Source: Pseudomonas botevensis (GTDB lineage: Bacteria > Pseudomonadota > Gammaproteobacteria > Pseudomonadales > Pseudomonadaceae). Taken from it: a stretch of 64,000 nucleotides of DNA. A program made the position numbers and the translations under genes. Positions 1 through 6,554 of the stretch are shown in pieces. The notes under the pieces are model-generated. The model saw only the letters and a program-made list of their open reading frames with translations, ran no database searches and was not told the DNA's origin. Positions within the stretch are counted from its first letter, which is position 1, and every line of letters starts with the position of its first letter. The stretch spans positions 62,001 through 126,000 of the forward strand of contig NZ_JAHTKI010000014.1 in assembly GCF_019145475.1 (NCBI RefSeq), in the 5' to 3' direction.

Positions 1-1694
1 GGCAGGGAGCCGCCCTGCAACGTGCCATTCGCCGCCGGTGCCTGGCTTGCACCAAAGAACGCTGGCGCCAGTTCACCCTTGCCTTCGGCATTGGTCTGGC
101 GCTGCGCCTGGGTCAACGTTTCGACCTTCCCGGTGACCTTGGCGATCAGCCCGGCGAAACCACCGTCGAACAGTTCCTTGATCGGCGCAATCACGGTTTG
201 CAGCTTCTGCCACAACTCGCCGAACCACTCGGTAATCGGCCCCCAGTTCTTGATGATCTGCCCCAACGGTGTCCACTCGAACATGTTGTGCAGGAACTCC
301 AGCACCGGCGCGGCCAGTGCCTGCACCACGCCCCACAGCGCCGAAAACACTTCGCTGATCGGCTGCCAGTACATCGCGATCTGTTCCAGCGGCGACCATT
401 CGAACAGACTCTGAAAGAAGCTTTTGACCTGCTGCGCCGAGGTTTGCAGCGCGGCCCAGATCGGCTCGAAGAACGTGACGATGCTGCCCCAGTTGTTGAC
501 GATCATCCCCAGCGGAGAGTAGTCGAACAGCGTGCCGAAGAAGTCTTTGACCACTTGCCCCGCTGCTTGCAACTGCACCCACATCGGCTCGAAAAACGTG
601 ACCACCGCGCCCCAGGCACTGACGATCATCTGCATCGGCGAGAAGTCGAACAGATTGGCCAGGAAGCCCTTGATGGCCTGCGCCGCCGGTTGCAGGGTGG
701 CCCAGATCGACGCGAAGAAGCCGCTGATCGCGCCCCAGTTCTTGATGACCATACCCAGTGGCGTCCAGTCGAACAGCCCTTTGAGGAACGACATCAGCGG
801 CACGCTCAACGCCTTGAGCAATTCCCAGATCGCCGAGAACAACCCGGTCAGGGGCGCCCAGTTCTCCAGGATCATGCCGGCCGGTGTCCACGAGAACACC
901 GATTTGAAGAAATCGATCACCGGTGCGGTGACCGCTTTGACCTTGTCCCAGATACCCGAGAAGAACCCGGCGACCGGTTGCCACAGTGCCGCCAGCGCTT
1001 GCAGCGGGCGCCAATCGAGCACCGAGCGCAGCCTCGCCATGGCGTCGGCCGCTGCATCTTTCACGCCTTGCCACAGGCCCGTGAAGAATGCGGAAATCGG
1101 TGTCCAGTTGGCGATGATCAGACCGGCCGCCACGGCAATGCCCATGGCGATCAGCATGATCGGGTTGGTCTTGAGCACCATGCTCATCACGTCCATGACT
1201 TGTGTCGCGCCGGTGATGGCGGTCTGCATGGCCGAGAACACAATGGCGCCAGCCGCCAGTCCCTCAACCAGTTTCGGGTTGTCGGCGAGCAGACTGCCGA
1301 CCTGAGTCAGCATGGGCTCCAGACCCACCACCAGCGCCCCGACGGCAGGCACCAGTGCCGCGTCCACCGCCGTCGAGACTTTCGCCATGGCGTCACTGAA
1401 CACGTTAAGGTTTTGCGCGGCGGCTTTCGGTGTTTCGGGCAGGTCGACGGCTTTTGCCGACTCACTGACCTCGGCCAGCTTGCCCTGAAACGCCGCCGCC
1501 GACTTGATCCCCTCCACGAACGGCGTGACCACGCTGCCGCCCTTGAACAGGCCACTGATGTCGATCTTGCCCAGACCGGCCTGTTCGAGGTTTTTCTTGA
1601 AACTCTCGACCTTCTTCGAAAGAGCGCCGAGCTTGGGTGACAGTTCATCGATGCCCGTGATCAGCACCGGTTTTGCTTTGTCTTCGTCTGCCAT
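1..1694 (-). CDS. Tail tape measure protein of the Mu-like tail module (3' end outside window)
   Basis: The reading frame opens at an ATG at 1694 and runs without a stop to the window edge, so 564 codons of a longer gene are visible. The ATG overlaps the stop of the frameshifted chaperone (TGATG). Around residues 175-195 there is a hydrophobic stretch (IMLIAMGIAVAAGLIIANW). Residues 226-512 are seven consecutive 41-residue units with conserved W, P, FF and LF positions. The position directly after sheath, tube and the frameshifting chaperone is that of the tape measure in Mu-like and P2-like phages, where it sets tail length. No enzymatic domain is visible. The family assignment rests on synteny, size and the hydrophobic/repeat character. 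Confidence 0.85.
   Translation of the reverse strand, partial: MADEDKAKPVLITGIDELSPKLGALSKKVESFKKNLEQAGLGKIDISGLFKGGSVVTPFVEGIKSAAAFQGKLAEVSESAKAVDLPETPKAAAQNLNVFSDAMAKVSTAVDAALVPAVGALVVGLEPMLTQVGSLLADNPKLVEGLAAGAIVFSAMQTAITGATQVMDVMSMVLKTNPIMLIAMGIAVAAGLIIANWTPISAFFTGLWQGVKDAAADAMARLRSVLDWRPLQALAALWQPVAGFFSGIWDKVKAVTAPVIDFFKSVFSWTPAGMILENWAPLTGLFSAIWELLKALSVPLMSFLKGLFDWTPLGMVIKNWGAISGFFASIWATLQPAAQAIKGFLANLFDFSPMQMIVSAWGAVVTFFEPMWVQLQAAGQVVKDFFGTLFDYSPLGMIVNNWGSIVTFFEPIWAALQTSAQQVKSFFQSLFEWSPLEQIAMYWQPISEVFSALWGVVQALAAPVLEFLHNMFEWTPLGQIIKNWGPITEWFGELWQKLQTVIAPIKELFDGGFAGLIAKVTGKVETLTQAQRQTNAEGKGELAPAFFGASQAPAANGTLQGGSL
159..1019 (-). repeat. Seven tandem 41-residue (123 bp) coding repeats in the tape measure gene
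   Basis: Reading the minus strand, units begin at 1019, 896, 773, 650, 527, 404 and 281, exactly 123 bases apart, with no insertions or deletions. Each unit follows the pattern [FL]-x-[WFY]-x-P, then a conserved W at position 13, aromatic or hydrophobic residues at 19-20, a W at position 24, and hydrophobic residues near 37-41. The DNA has diverged between units but the protein pattern is retained. Half of an eighth unit (NWTPISAFF) precedes the array. Confidence 0.9.
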
Positions 1695-2121
1695 CACTGC
1701 ACCTGCTGCATCGCATTGATCCGTTGCGCGTGCTCCAGCGATTCGCGGAGCACATCCAGTGGCCTGGCCATCATCTGTTCGGGGTCAACCTTCCAGAACC
1801 AGGCCAGGTCATAGGCGACTGCGATCAGGTCGGTGATGGCTCCGACGCCGCACTCATGAAAAAACTCGCAACGGCCCAGCTCAGCGCGTTGAGGTCAGCC
1901 AGATCCAGCTGGTTGACCGACGACGGCGGAATGCCGGCGCACACGGCGATGTACTTGGCCGCGACGTCCATGTCGAGGCTGACCTCTTCGCTCTTGTCGA
2001 TCTTGTACGGCAGCGCCTTGATCGCTCGCACTTCCTGCACCGTCGGACGGCGCAGGACGAGTTCGGTCAGGGGCTCGCCGTGAGCTTCGATCGCAACCTG
2101 AAGCTTCACGGCGCCGCTCAT
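1694..2121 (-). CDS. Frameshifted tail assembly chaperone, long form (gpE-E' / gp41 type), Mu-like module
   Basis: A -1 shift at the heptamer T_TTT_TTC (1864-1858) joins the first 88 codons of the short chaperone to a second frame of 54 residues. That frame begins HECGVGAITDLIAVAYDLAW and ends QQVQ before a TGA that overlaps the tape measure ATG. The predicted fusion is 142 residues. In P2 the equivalent E+E' product arises by the same mechanism; in lambda it is gpG-GT. The long form is thought to bind the tape measure while the tube assembles. The extension has no good start codon of its own, which supports the frameshift. That the fusion is made is inferred, not shown. Confidence 0.82.
1825..2121 (-). 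CDS. Tail assembly chaperone, short form (gpE/gp41-like), Mu-like module
   Basis: The 98-residue product lies between tube and tape measure genes, as Mu gp41 and P2 gpE do. It begins MSGAVKLQVAIEAHGEPLTE, and contains the segment ELVLRRPTVQEVRAIKALPY typical of the E/41/14 tail chaperone family. Its ATG overlaps the tube stop (ATGA), so the two are translationally coupled. Codons 87-88 (TTT TTC) form the slippery site from which the longer product is made. Confidence 0.85.
   Translation of the reverse strand: MSGAVKLQVAIEAHGEPLTELVLRRPTVQEVRAIKALPYKIDKSEEVSLDMDVAAKYIAVCAGIPPSSVNQLDLADLNALSWAVASFFMSAASEPSPT
1858..1864 (-). promoter_or_regulatory. Programmed -1 frameshift site T_TTT_TTC
   Basis: In the zero frame of the chaperone starting at 2121 the codons read AGT TTT TTC, a canonical X_XXY_YYZ heptamer in the correct phase. 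Slipping back one base keeps both codons paired to TTT and opens a 54-residue frame that ends exactly at the next gene. A sequence of this kind between tube and tape measure genes is a hallmark of long-tailed phages. Confidence 0.82.
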
Positions 2122-2465
2122 TGCCAGGTCCCCTTGATGCCTTCGAATTTCAGTTCGATGGTGGCGTCATCGCCCTTGGAAACCGGCTCTTCGACCAGGT
2201 AGGCACCGGCCAGCACGTAGACCTTGCCGTTGCTGAATTCGCAGGTGACGGTGATGTCGGTGCCTTCGATCAGCTTCTTCAGCGGGAAGTCGGCGGTGTG
2301 CAGCGCGGTCACCTTGAACGATGGCGCGATGTCGGTTTCCTTGTAGAAACCCGGTACGACGGTTTCTCGTTTGACGGCCATCAGCGGCGCTTCGCAGCCG
2401 CCGTTGATGGTCAGTTGCGCGCCGTCCACTTTGACGTAGCAGGTGCCTGCAATCAGTTGACCCAT
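2118..2465 (-). CDS. Phage tail tube protein (Mu gpM-like)
   Basis: The 115-residue protein starts MGQLIAGTCYVKVDGAQLTI; the ATG at 2465 has a GGGAG ribosome binding site seven bases upstream, so the ten further upstream codons are not used. The beta-rich composition with GGCEAPLMAVKRETVVPGFYKE fits the Mu-type tail tube family, which polymerises into the inner tube of contractile tails. It follows the sheath gene and overlaps the chaperone start by four bases. A terminator-like hairpin lies in the gap between sheath and tube genes. Confidence 0.85.
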   Translation of the reverse strand: MGQLIAGTCYVKVDGAQLTINGGCEAPLMAVKRETVVPGFYKETDIAPSFKVTALHTADFPLKKLIEGTDITVTCEFSNGKVYVLAGAYLVEEPVSKGDDATIELKFEGIKGTWQ

Positions 2466-2480
2466 GGTGTTACTCCCTTC

Positions 2481-2507
2481 AAATAAAAAGCCCACGCTAG
2501 GTGGGCT
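2481..2507 (-). terminator. Terminator-like hairpin between Mu-like sheath and tube genes
   Basis: On the minus strand a 6-bp stem AGCCCA/TGGGCT is followed by GC-free TTTTTATTT. It sits inside an otherwise tightly packed operon, so it probably attenuates rather than ends transcription, or protects the upstream sheath mRNA. Confidence 0.55.
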
Positions 2508-2532
2508 GGAATCAAGCAGTCAGAAGCAGCTT

Positions 2533-4029
2533 TCAGGCTGCGTCGTCGTACTGCAGACGGAACTGGTTGAGCAGTGCGAACACGCGCAGACCGTTGATGT
2601 AATCCGGCGGGAACAGCACGTTCACGCGGCTCGGATCCTGCACGTCGCGCTCGACGATCAGGTGCTCGGCGAACAGCTCGGCGTTCTCCACATGACCTTC
2701 CAGTTCGAGCTTGGCGTACTGGGCGATCAGCTCACCGCGAATGGTGGCCGGGGTGACGATCGGCTGGCCGGCGCCGAAACGGGTGCCGTCGGAGGCCAGT
2801 TTGTGCCGGCCGTACTTGCTGGTGATCACGCTTTGCAGGCGACGCACGATGTACGCCGACTGGTGCATGGTTTCGCTGTCCAGGTAGGAGTTGTCAGCCT
2901 GGCCATAAGCATTCTTCTGATAGGAGGTGATCGAACGCTGGATGCGCACGTAGCCGCCTTCGTAGTACGCGGTGGCGATGCCGTAGTTGAGCAGCGACTG
3001 ACGCTCGGTCAGGGTGAAACGCTCGCTCGCCGGCGCCGGATCGACACCTGGCAGGCTGCCGCTCTGGGTCGGACGGCTGGCGTCGGCGGAGATGAACACC
3101 GACGTGCGCGCCGCCAGTGCGGCAGTCTGTACCCACACTGGTTGCGGAACGCCCGGCTCCAGCGCCTGGATGGTCATGTGCTGGTCGTTGCGCGCCTGAC
3201 CGGCCGCCACCAGCGTGCCGACGGTGCCGCGCTTGGCGCTGTAGACGTGACCGAACAGTTGCTTGGCCCACGACCAGCGACCGGTGCTGTCGTCCATCAC
3301 CGCTTGCCAGGTGTTGAGGGTGCTCAGATCCGACCACGGCAGTGCGATGAACTCGAACGGCTCGTCACCCAGCGCAGCGACGGCTGCGACCTGATCCGGC
3401 ACGCCCACGCCGCCCGTCATGGCAGTGATTGCAGTGGTCAGGCCGGCCGGGGTTTCTTCGCCGTTGCTCTTGCCCAGGCGGTTGAATTGCAGGCTGATGT
3501 CGTTGCCGCTGTCGCCGGTCCATTTGGCGTTCAGAGTAACCACACCTTCGGCGGCCGCAGCGCTCACCGGCAGGTCGGCGCTGGCGTTGATTTTCTGCGC
3601 CAGGGCAGTCGCCGCCTGGGCAGCGGTGGCACCGTTGACCACGGTGGCCTGTACGCGGACACCGCCGACATACAGGTTCAGCAGGCCGGCCTGAGTGGCG
3701 GTGCCGGTCAGGGTCAGCACGCCTTTGGCGACGCTGCCTTCAGCGTTGTGCAGCGGCAGGCACCAGATCTCACCGATCGGGTCGGCCTTGCGGAAGGTTT
3801 CGTACATCGAGGCGAGCATCGAGCCCTGACCACCGATGCTTTTTGCCAGTGCGACGCTGGAAACCAGCACCAGTTTGCCGACTTCAGTCGGGGCGATGTT
3901 GTCGTTGACCTGAGCCACGATCAGCCGACGCATGCTCGACGTCGCGCTATTGGCGGCCGAGTTGTCCATTTCGGCATAGAACAGCGGTACACGAATGTCC
4001 GCGGGGATGTTGCTGAATCCGATAGCCAT
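2533..4029 (-). CDS. Contractile tail sheath protein (Mu gpL-like)
   Basis: This 498-residue protein begins MAIGFSNIPADIRVPLFYAE; the ATG at 4029 overlaps the upstream stop (TAATG) and is preceded by GGGAG. N-terminal content (residues 1-30, FSNIPADIRVPLFYAEMD) and the C-terminal segment rich in TPATIRGELIAQYAKLE and VERDVQDPSRVNVLFPPDY match Mu-type sheath proteins, which form the contracting outer cylinder. It is longer than the second sheath in this locus (388 residues) and clearly not a copy of it. Presence of a sheath makes this an R-type (contractile) rather than F-type tail. Confidence 0.92.
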   Translation of the reverse strand: MAIGFSNIPADIRVPLFYAEMDNSAANSATSSMRRLIVAQVNDNIAPTEVGKLVLVSSVALAKSIGGQGSMLASMYETFRKADPIGEIWCLPLHNAEGSVAKGVLTLTGTATQAGLLNLYVGGVRVQATVVNGATAAQAATALAQKINASADLPVSAAAAEGVVTLNAKWTGDSGNDISLQFNRLGKSNGEETPAGLTTAITAMTGGVGVPDQVAAVAALGDEPFEFIALPWSDLSTLNTWQAVMDDSTGRWSWAKQLFGHVYSAKRGTVGTLVAAGQARNDQHMTIQALEPGVPQPVWVQTAALAARTSVFISADASRPTQSGSLPGVDPAPASERFTLTERQSLLNYGIATAYYEGGYVRIQRSITSYQKNAYGQADNSYLDSETMHQSAYIVRRLQSVITSKYGRHKLASDGTRFGAGQPIVTPATIRGELIAQYAKLELEGHVENAELFAEHLIVERDVQDPSRVNVLFPPDYINGLRVFALLNQFRLQYDDAA

Positions 4030-4208
4030 TATTTGGCTCCCTGTGCTTTGACTTTTGCGGTTTTGAGGGTGATATCGCCGTCGACCAGACGCCGGCGCCA
4101 CCAGGCGCTGTCCAGCACTTCGCGACCTTCGAGAGGCAGCAGATCGCCCGCCTCCGGGTCCGGCACGGCACGGCCTGCGGCCGGCACTACGGTGATGCGG
4201 TTGCTCAT
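4029..4208 (-). CDS. Small DUF2635-like tail protein (Mu gp38 position)
   Basis: A 59-residue protein begins MSNRITVVPAAGRAVPDPEA and ends with a Lys/Ala-rich tail (KTAKVKAQGAK). The frame was translated by hand because it is short. The RxVPDPExGDLLPLEGREV block is that of the DUF2635 family, found immediately upstream of the sheath gene in Mu-like phages and tailocins; function is unknown. The stop overlaps the sheath ATG, and the start overlaps the upstream gene, so all three are coupled. Confidence 0.8.
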   Translation of the reverse strand: MSNRITVVPAAGRAVPDPEAGDLLPLEGREVLDSAWWRRRLVDGDITLKTAKVKAQGAK

Positions 4209-4789
4209 GGGGTTACGTCTCCAGAGAAAGTCATTTCCAGGCGCCCGTCGGGGCCTGGGCGTTTGAGGTTGGGGTCGGCCGGATCGATCGCATCGACCCG
4301 CACGGTGACCCCGGTAAAGGACGACAAACCGTCCAGTTCACGTTCGTGCCAACTCTCCGCAGGCTGACTTGGCAGATTGCGGCCGAGCTGGAACTCGGCA
4401 AAAAAGCGCAGCCGGTACAGGACGCGGCTGCTGTTGATCGAGACCATTTCGCCGCCGTCATAGACGACCGCGCTGTAGTCGCTGCCCGGCTTGAAACCCA
4501 CCAGCGCACGCCACAGTTCAGCGCGCAGGTCGTGCAACAGATCCAGCGCTTTTGTGGCATCCGTGGCGTCGAGCACCAGGATGATGTCGAAGCGGTCGCG
4601 GATCGGTTGGCGGGTGAGGTTTTGGGCGGTGCTGGTGCTGGCCTGATCGGCCAGCGGGATGACATGGGCCGAGGGCATCGGCAGATCCGGGTTGCCTTGC
4701 AACAGCGCCAGATCGACCCCCACGGCAATGTGGTTGGCCAGGCTTTGGCATTGCGCACGCAACTGCGTGAGGATCGGGGTGATCTTCAT
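4205..4789 (-). CDS. Tail terminator-like protein (Mu gp37 position)
   Basis: The 194-residue product starts MKITPILTQLRAQCQSLANH at an ATG at 4789; 32 upstream in-frame codons lie in REP-containing spacer and are rejected. The core RDRFDIILVLDATDATKALD, then a helix and a beta-rich C-terminus ending VRVDAIDPADPN, resembles proteins at the head of Mu-like tail operons that cap the tail tube. The gene is the first of the second module and follows a 138-base spacer after gpD. Assignment to the terminator role is from gene order and general pattern. Confidence 0.6.
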   Translation of the reverse strand: MKITPILTQLRAQCQSLANHIAVGVDLALLQGNPDLPMPSAHVIPLADQASTSTAQNLTRQPIRDRFDIILVLDATDATKALDLLHDLRAELWRALVGFKPGSDYSAVVYDGGEMVSINSSRVLYRLRFFAEFQLGRNLPSQPAESWHERELDGLSSFTGVTVRVDAIDPADPNLKRPGPDGRLEMTFSGDVTP

Positions 4790-4817
4790 GGGGGCGTTCC
4801 AGAAAATAAGAGAAACA

Positions 4818-4918
4818 GGCGTAGCCCTGTGGGAGCAGGCCGCCCGCGGGGGGTCGACACACCCGACGTGTTGGCAAGCCGACATGTCGAATTCGCGGGC
4901 AAGCCCGCTCTTACAAAG
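4818..4918. repeat. Degenerate REP doublet between the two tail modules
   Basis: The left arm reads CCCTGTGGGAGCAGGCCGCC and the right arm TCGCGGGCAAGCCCGCTC, an inverted pair of REP-like palindromes separated by about 40 bases. These match the P. fluorescens REP pattern seen more clearly at 37.77 kb. The doublet fills most of the only sizeable gap between the P2-like and Mu-like modules. Confidence 0.65.
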
Positions 4919-4927
4919 GGCTGTGAG

Positions 4928-5956
4928 TCAGTCCTTGGAGGCTGCCTTGGGGTCCAGGCCGCTCGCTTCGATCAGGCAGCGATAGCTTTCCTCGCGCTTG
5001 CCGCTGGCGGTGACCTTTTCGATCGACCAGCGACCGCGCATGAAATCCGGCCAGCTGTCATCGAGCACCAGCAGACCTTCGGCAACCAGCAACGGATCGC
5101 CCGGGCAGGTGATCTTCAGCTTGTATTTCTCGCGCAGCATCTTGCGCACTTCGGCTTCACCGATGGCTTTGGCTTCCTCTTCGCTTGCCTGCCTCTGACG
5201 AATGACCTTGTACGGCTCGGAGCCGGTAATCACTTCCTTGAGCAACCCGGCGGCAGCGTCCCAGAAGCAGGTTTTGCAACCCTGATTCTGTGTGCGGGCG
5301 GTTTCCTCCAGGGTGGCGCTGATGAAGGCGTGATCGCCCGGTCGATTGTTGCGGGTGACCGACAACCTGACGTCCGGCAGCACCTGACCCGACAGCGATT
5401 TGACCTGCGCCGGCTTCGCCAGCACATACAGTTCGTTGAACGGTTTGGCGACCGCGTCGTACTTGCTCGCCAGTCGTGTGATAAAGCCCATGTCGGTTTC
5501 ATTCGACTGATCGACATGGGCAATTCTGATCAGCGCCAGCTCGGGGTCGACGCGTGGCGAAAATCCATGCCGCGACACCAGCTCGCGAAACAGCCCGCCG
5601 AGCGTGGTCGGGCCATGGCTGGCCGTGCGCCGCTGCTTGAATCCGGTCTCGTCCTTGGCGCTGAAAGGCGCTGCGGTGGCGACCAGCGTGAGGCTCAAAG
5701 GGAACAGCGTCGGTGTCAGACGCGTCACCTTGAACTGGCCCTTGTCGACCAGTCTGGACTCCAGATAGCCGACCCGCAGACCGATCATCCCGCCCAGGGT
5801 CGGCAACCCCTCAAGACCCTCCAGATCAATCACCAGCGTCAGTTGATCGGATTCCAGCCCGGCGGCATCGATGTGACTCCAACTGATCAGACGCTGATTG
5901 AGCAGGGTCGCATTGGCCCCGTAAATCTCGATGGCCGGCGTGTATCCCTGTGCCAT
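4928..5956 (-). CDS. Phage late control / tail hub protein gpD
   Basis: The 342-residue protein (MAQGYTPAIEIYGANATLLN) has the pattern of P2 gpD, a VgrG-like hub that sits with the spike at the base of the tube. The segment RIAHVDQSNETDMGFITRLA around residue 145 is characteristic of gpD/gp27-type hub proteins. P2 gpD has 387 residues, so this is slightly short. It is the last gene of the P2-like module (U-X-D order) and is followed by the REP spacer. A good GGAGG-type site precedes the ATG. Confidence 0.88.
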   Translation of the reverse strand: MAQGYTPAIEIYGANATLLNQRLISWSHIDAAGLESDQLTLVIDLEGLEGLPTLGGMIGLRVGYLESRLVDKGQFKVTRLTPTLFPLSLTLVATAAPFSAKDETGFKQRRTASHGPTTLGGLFRELVSRHGFSPRVDPELALIRIAHVDQSNETDMGFITRLASKYDAVAKPFNELYVLAKPAQVKSLSGQVLPDVRLSVTRNNRPGDHAFISATLEETARTQNQGCKTCFWDAAAGLLKEVITGSEPYKVIRQRQASEEEAKAIGEAEVRKMLREKYKLKITCPGDPLLVAEGLLVLDDSWPDFMRGRWSIEKVTASGKREESYRCLIEASGLDPKAASKD

Positions 5957-5965
5957 GCTGCCTCC

Positions 5966-6178
5966 TTAATCCCAGGCCCTGACCGGGGTGATCGCGGCGG
6001 GTTTGCTGTCGAGTTCCGGCAGCGTCACCCAGACACCCGCCGGCAGGACCGGGCCGTGTTCGGCCAGGGTCGGATTGAGTTTCCACAACGCCTCTTCGAC
6101 CTGATCGTCGCTGCGACCCGACTCGCGGTAGAGCAGCAGATTGACCGAATCACCGGCCAGGCTTCGTACCTTACGCAT
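5966..6178 (-). CDS. Tail protein X (LysM-like, P2 gpX)
   Basis: A 70-residue protein, MRKVRSLAGDSVNLLLYRES, with the single LysM-like fold expected for gpX: a conserved GDSVNLLLYR start, an ALWKLNP core and the VWVTLPEL end. P2 gpX has 67 residues. It overlaps the end of gpU by eight bases and precedes gpD by nine, the usual U-X-D arrangement. In P2 it is an essential tail protein whose LysM-like domain resembles hub-stabilising proteins. Confidence 0.88.
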   Translation of the reverse strand: MRKVRSLAGDSVNLLLYRESGRSDDQVEEALWKLNPTLAEHGPVLPAGVWVTLPELDSKPAAITPVRAWD

Positions 6179-6554
6179 TGTTGAACTCCGCCAGTTCGAG
6201 GGTCCAGTCGATCACCATCGCCGTGCCATCGTCGATGACCTGGCTCTGGGTTTCCTGGATGTTGTTGATCCGCCACAGGCCCCAGTTGCGACCAATGCCG
6301 TCAATTAATGGCAGCGGTGCGCGCTGGGCCTGCAACGCGCGCAACTCATCGAGCCGGGCCATTGCTACGGCGTACATCGACTTGCCGGTGATGGTCAGGG
6401 TTTCCGCTTTCTGGCCGAGTTGGTGGGACTTGGGTTTGCTGTTGAGTATCTGCAATTCGATCCAGCCGCCCTCGGACTTGCGCCCCAGCGTGCTGTAGGC
6501 GAAATCCCGGGACAGGCCGAAGATGAAACTGCCCAGTGCCATTTGTTGTTTCAT
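6171..6554 (-). CDS. Tail protein gpU (P2-like)
   Basis: The 127-residue product includes the family signature ALGSFIFGLSRDFAYSTLGR near the N-terminus and a C-terminal WRINNIQETQSQVIDDGTAM block. P2 gpU is essential for tail completion and lies between the tape measure and gpX, as here. The start overlaps the end of the tape measure gene by four bases (ATGA). An alternative start at the fifth codon (MALGS) cannot be excluded. Confidence 0.88.
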   Translation of the reverse strand: MKQQMALGSFIFGLSRDFAYSTLGRKSEGGWIELQILNSKPKSHQLGQKAETLTITGKSMYAVAMARLDELRALQAQRAPLPLIDGIGRNWGLWRINNIQETQSQVIDDGTAMVIDWTLELAEFNNA

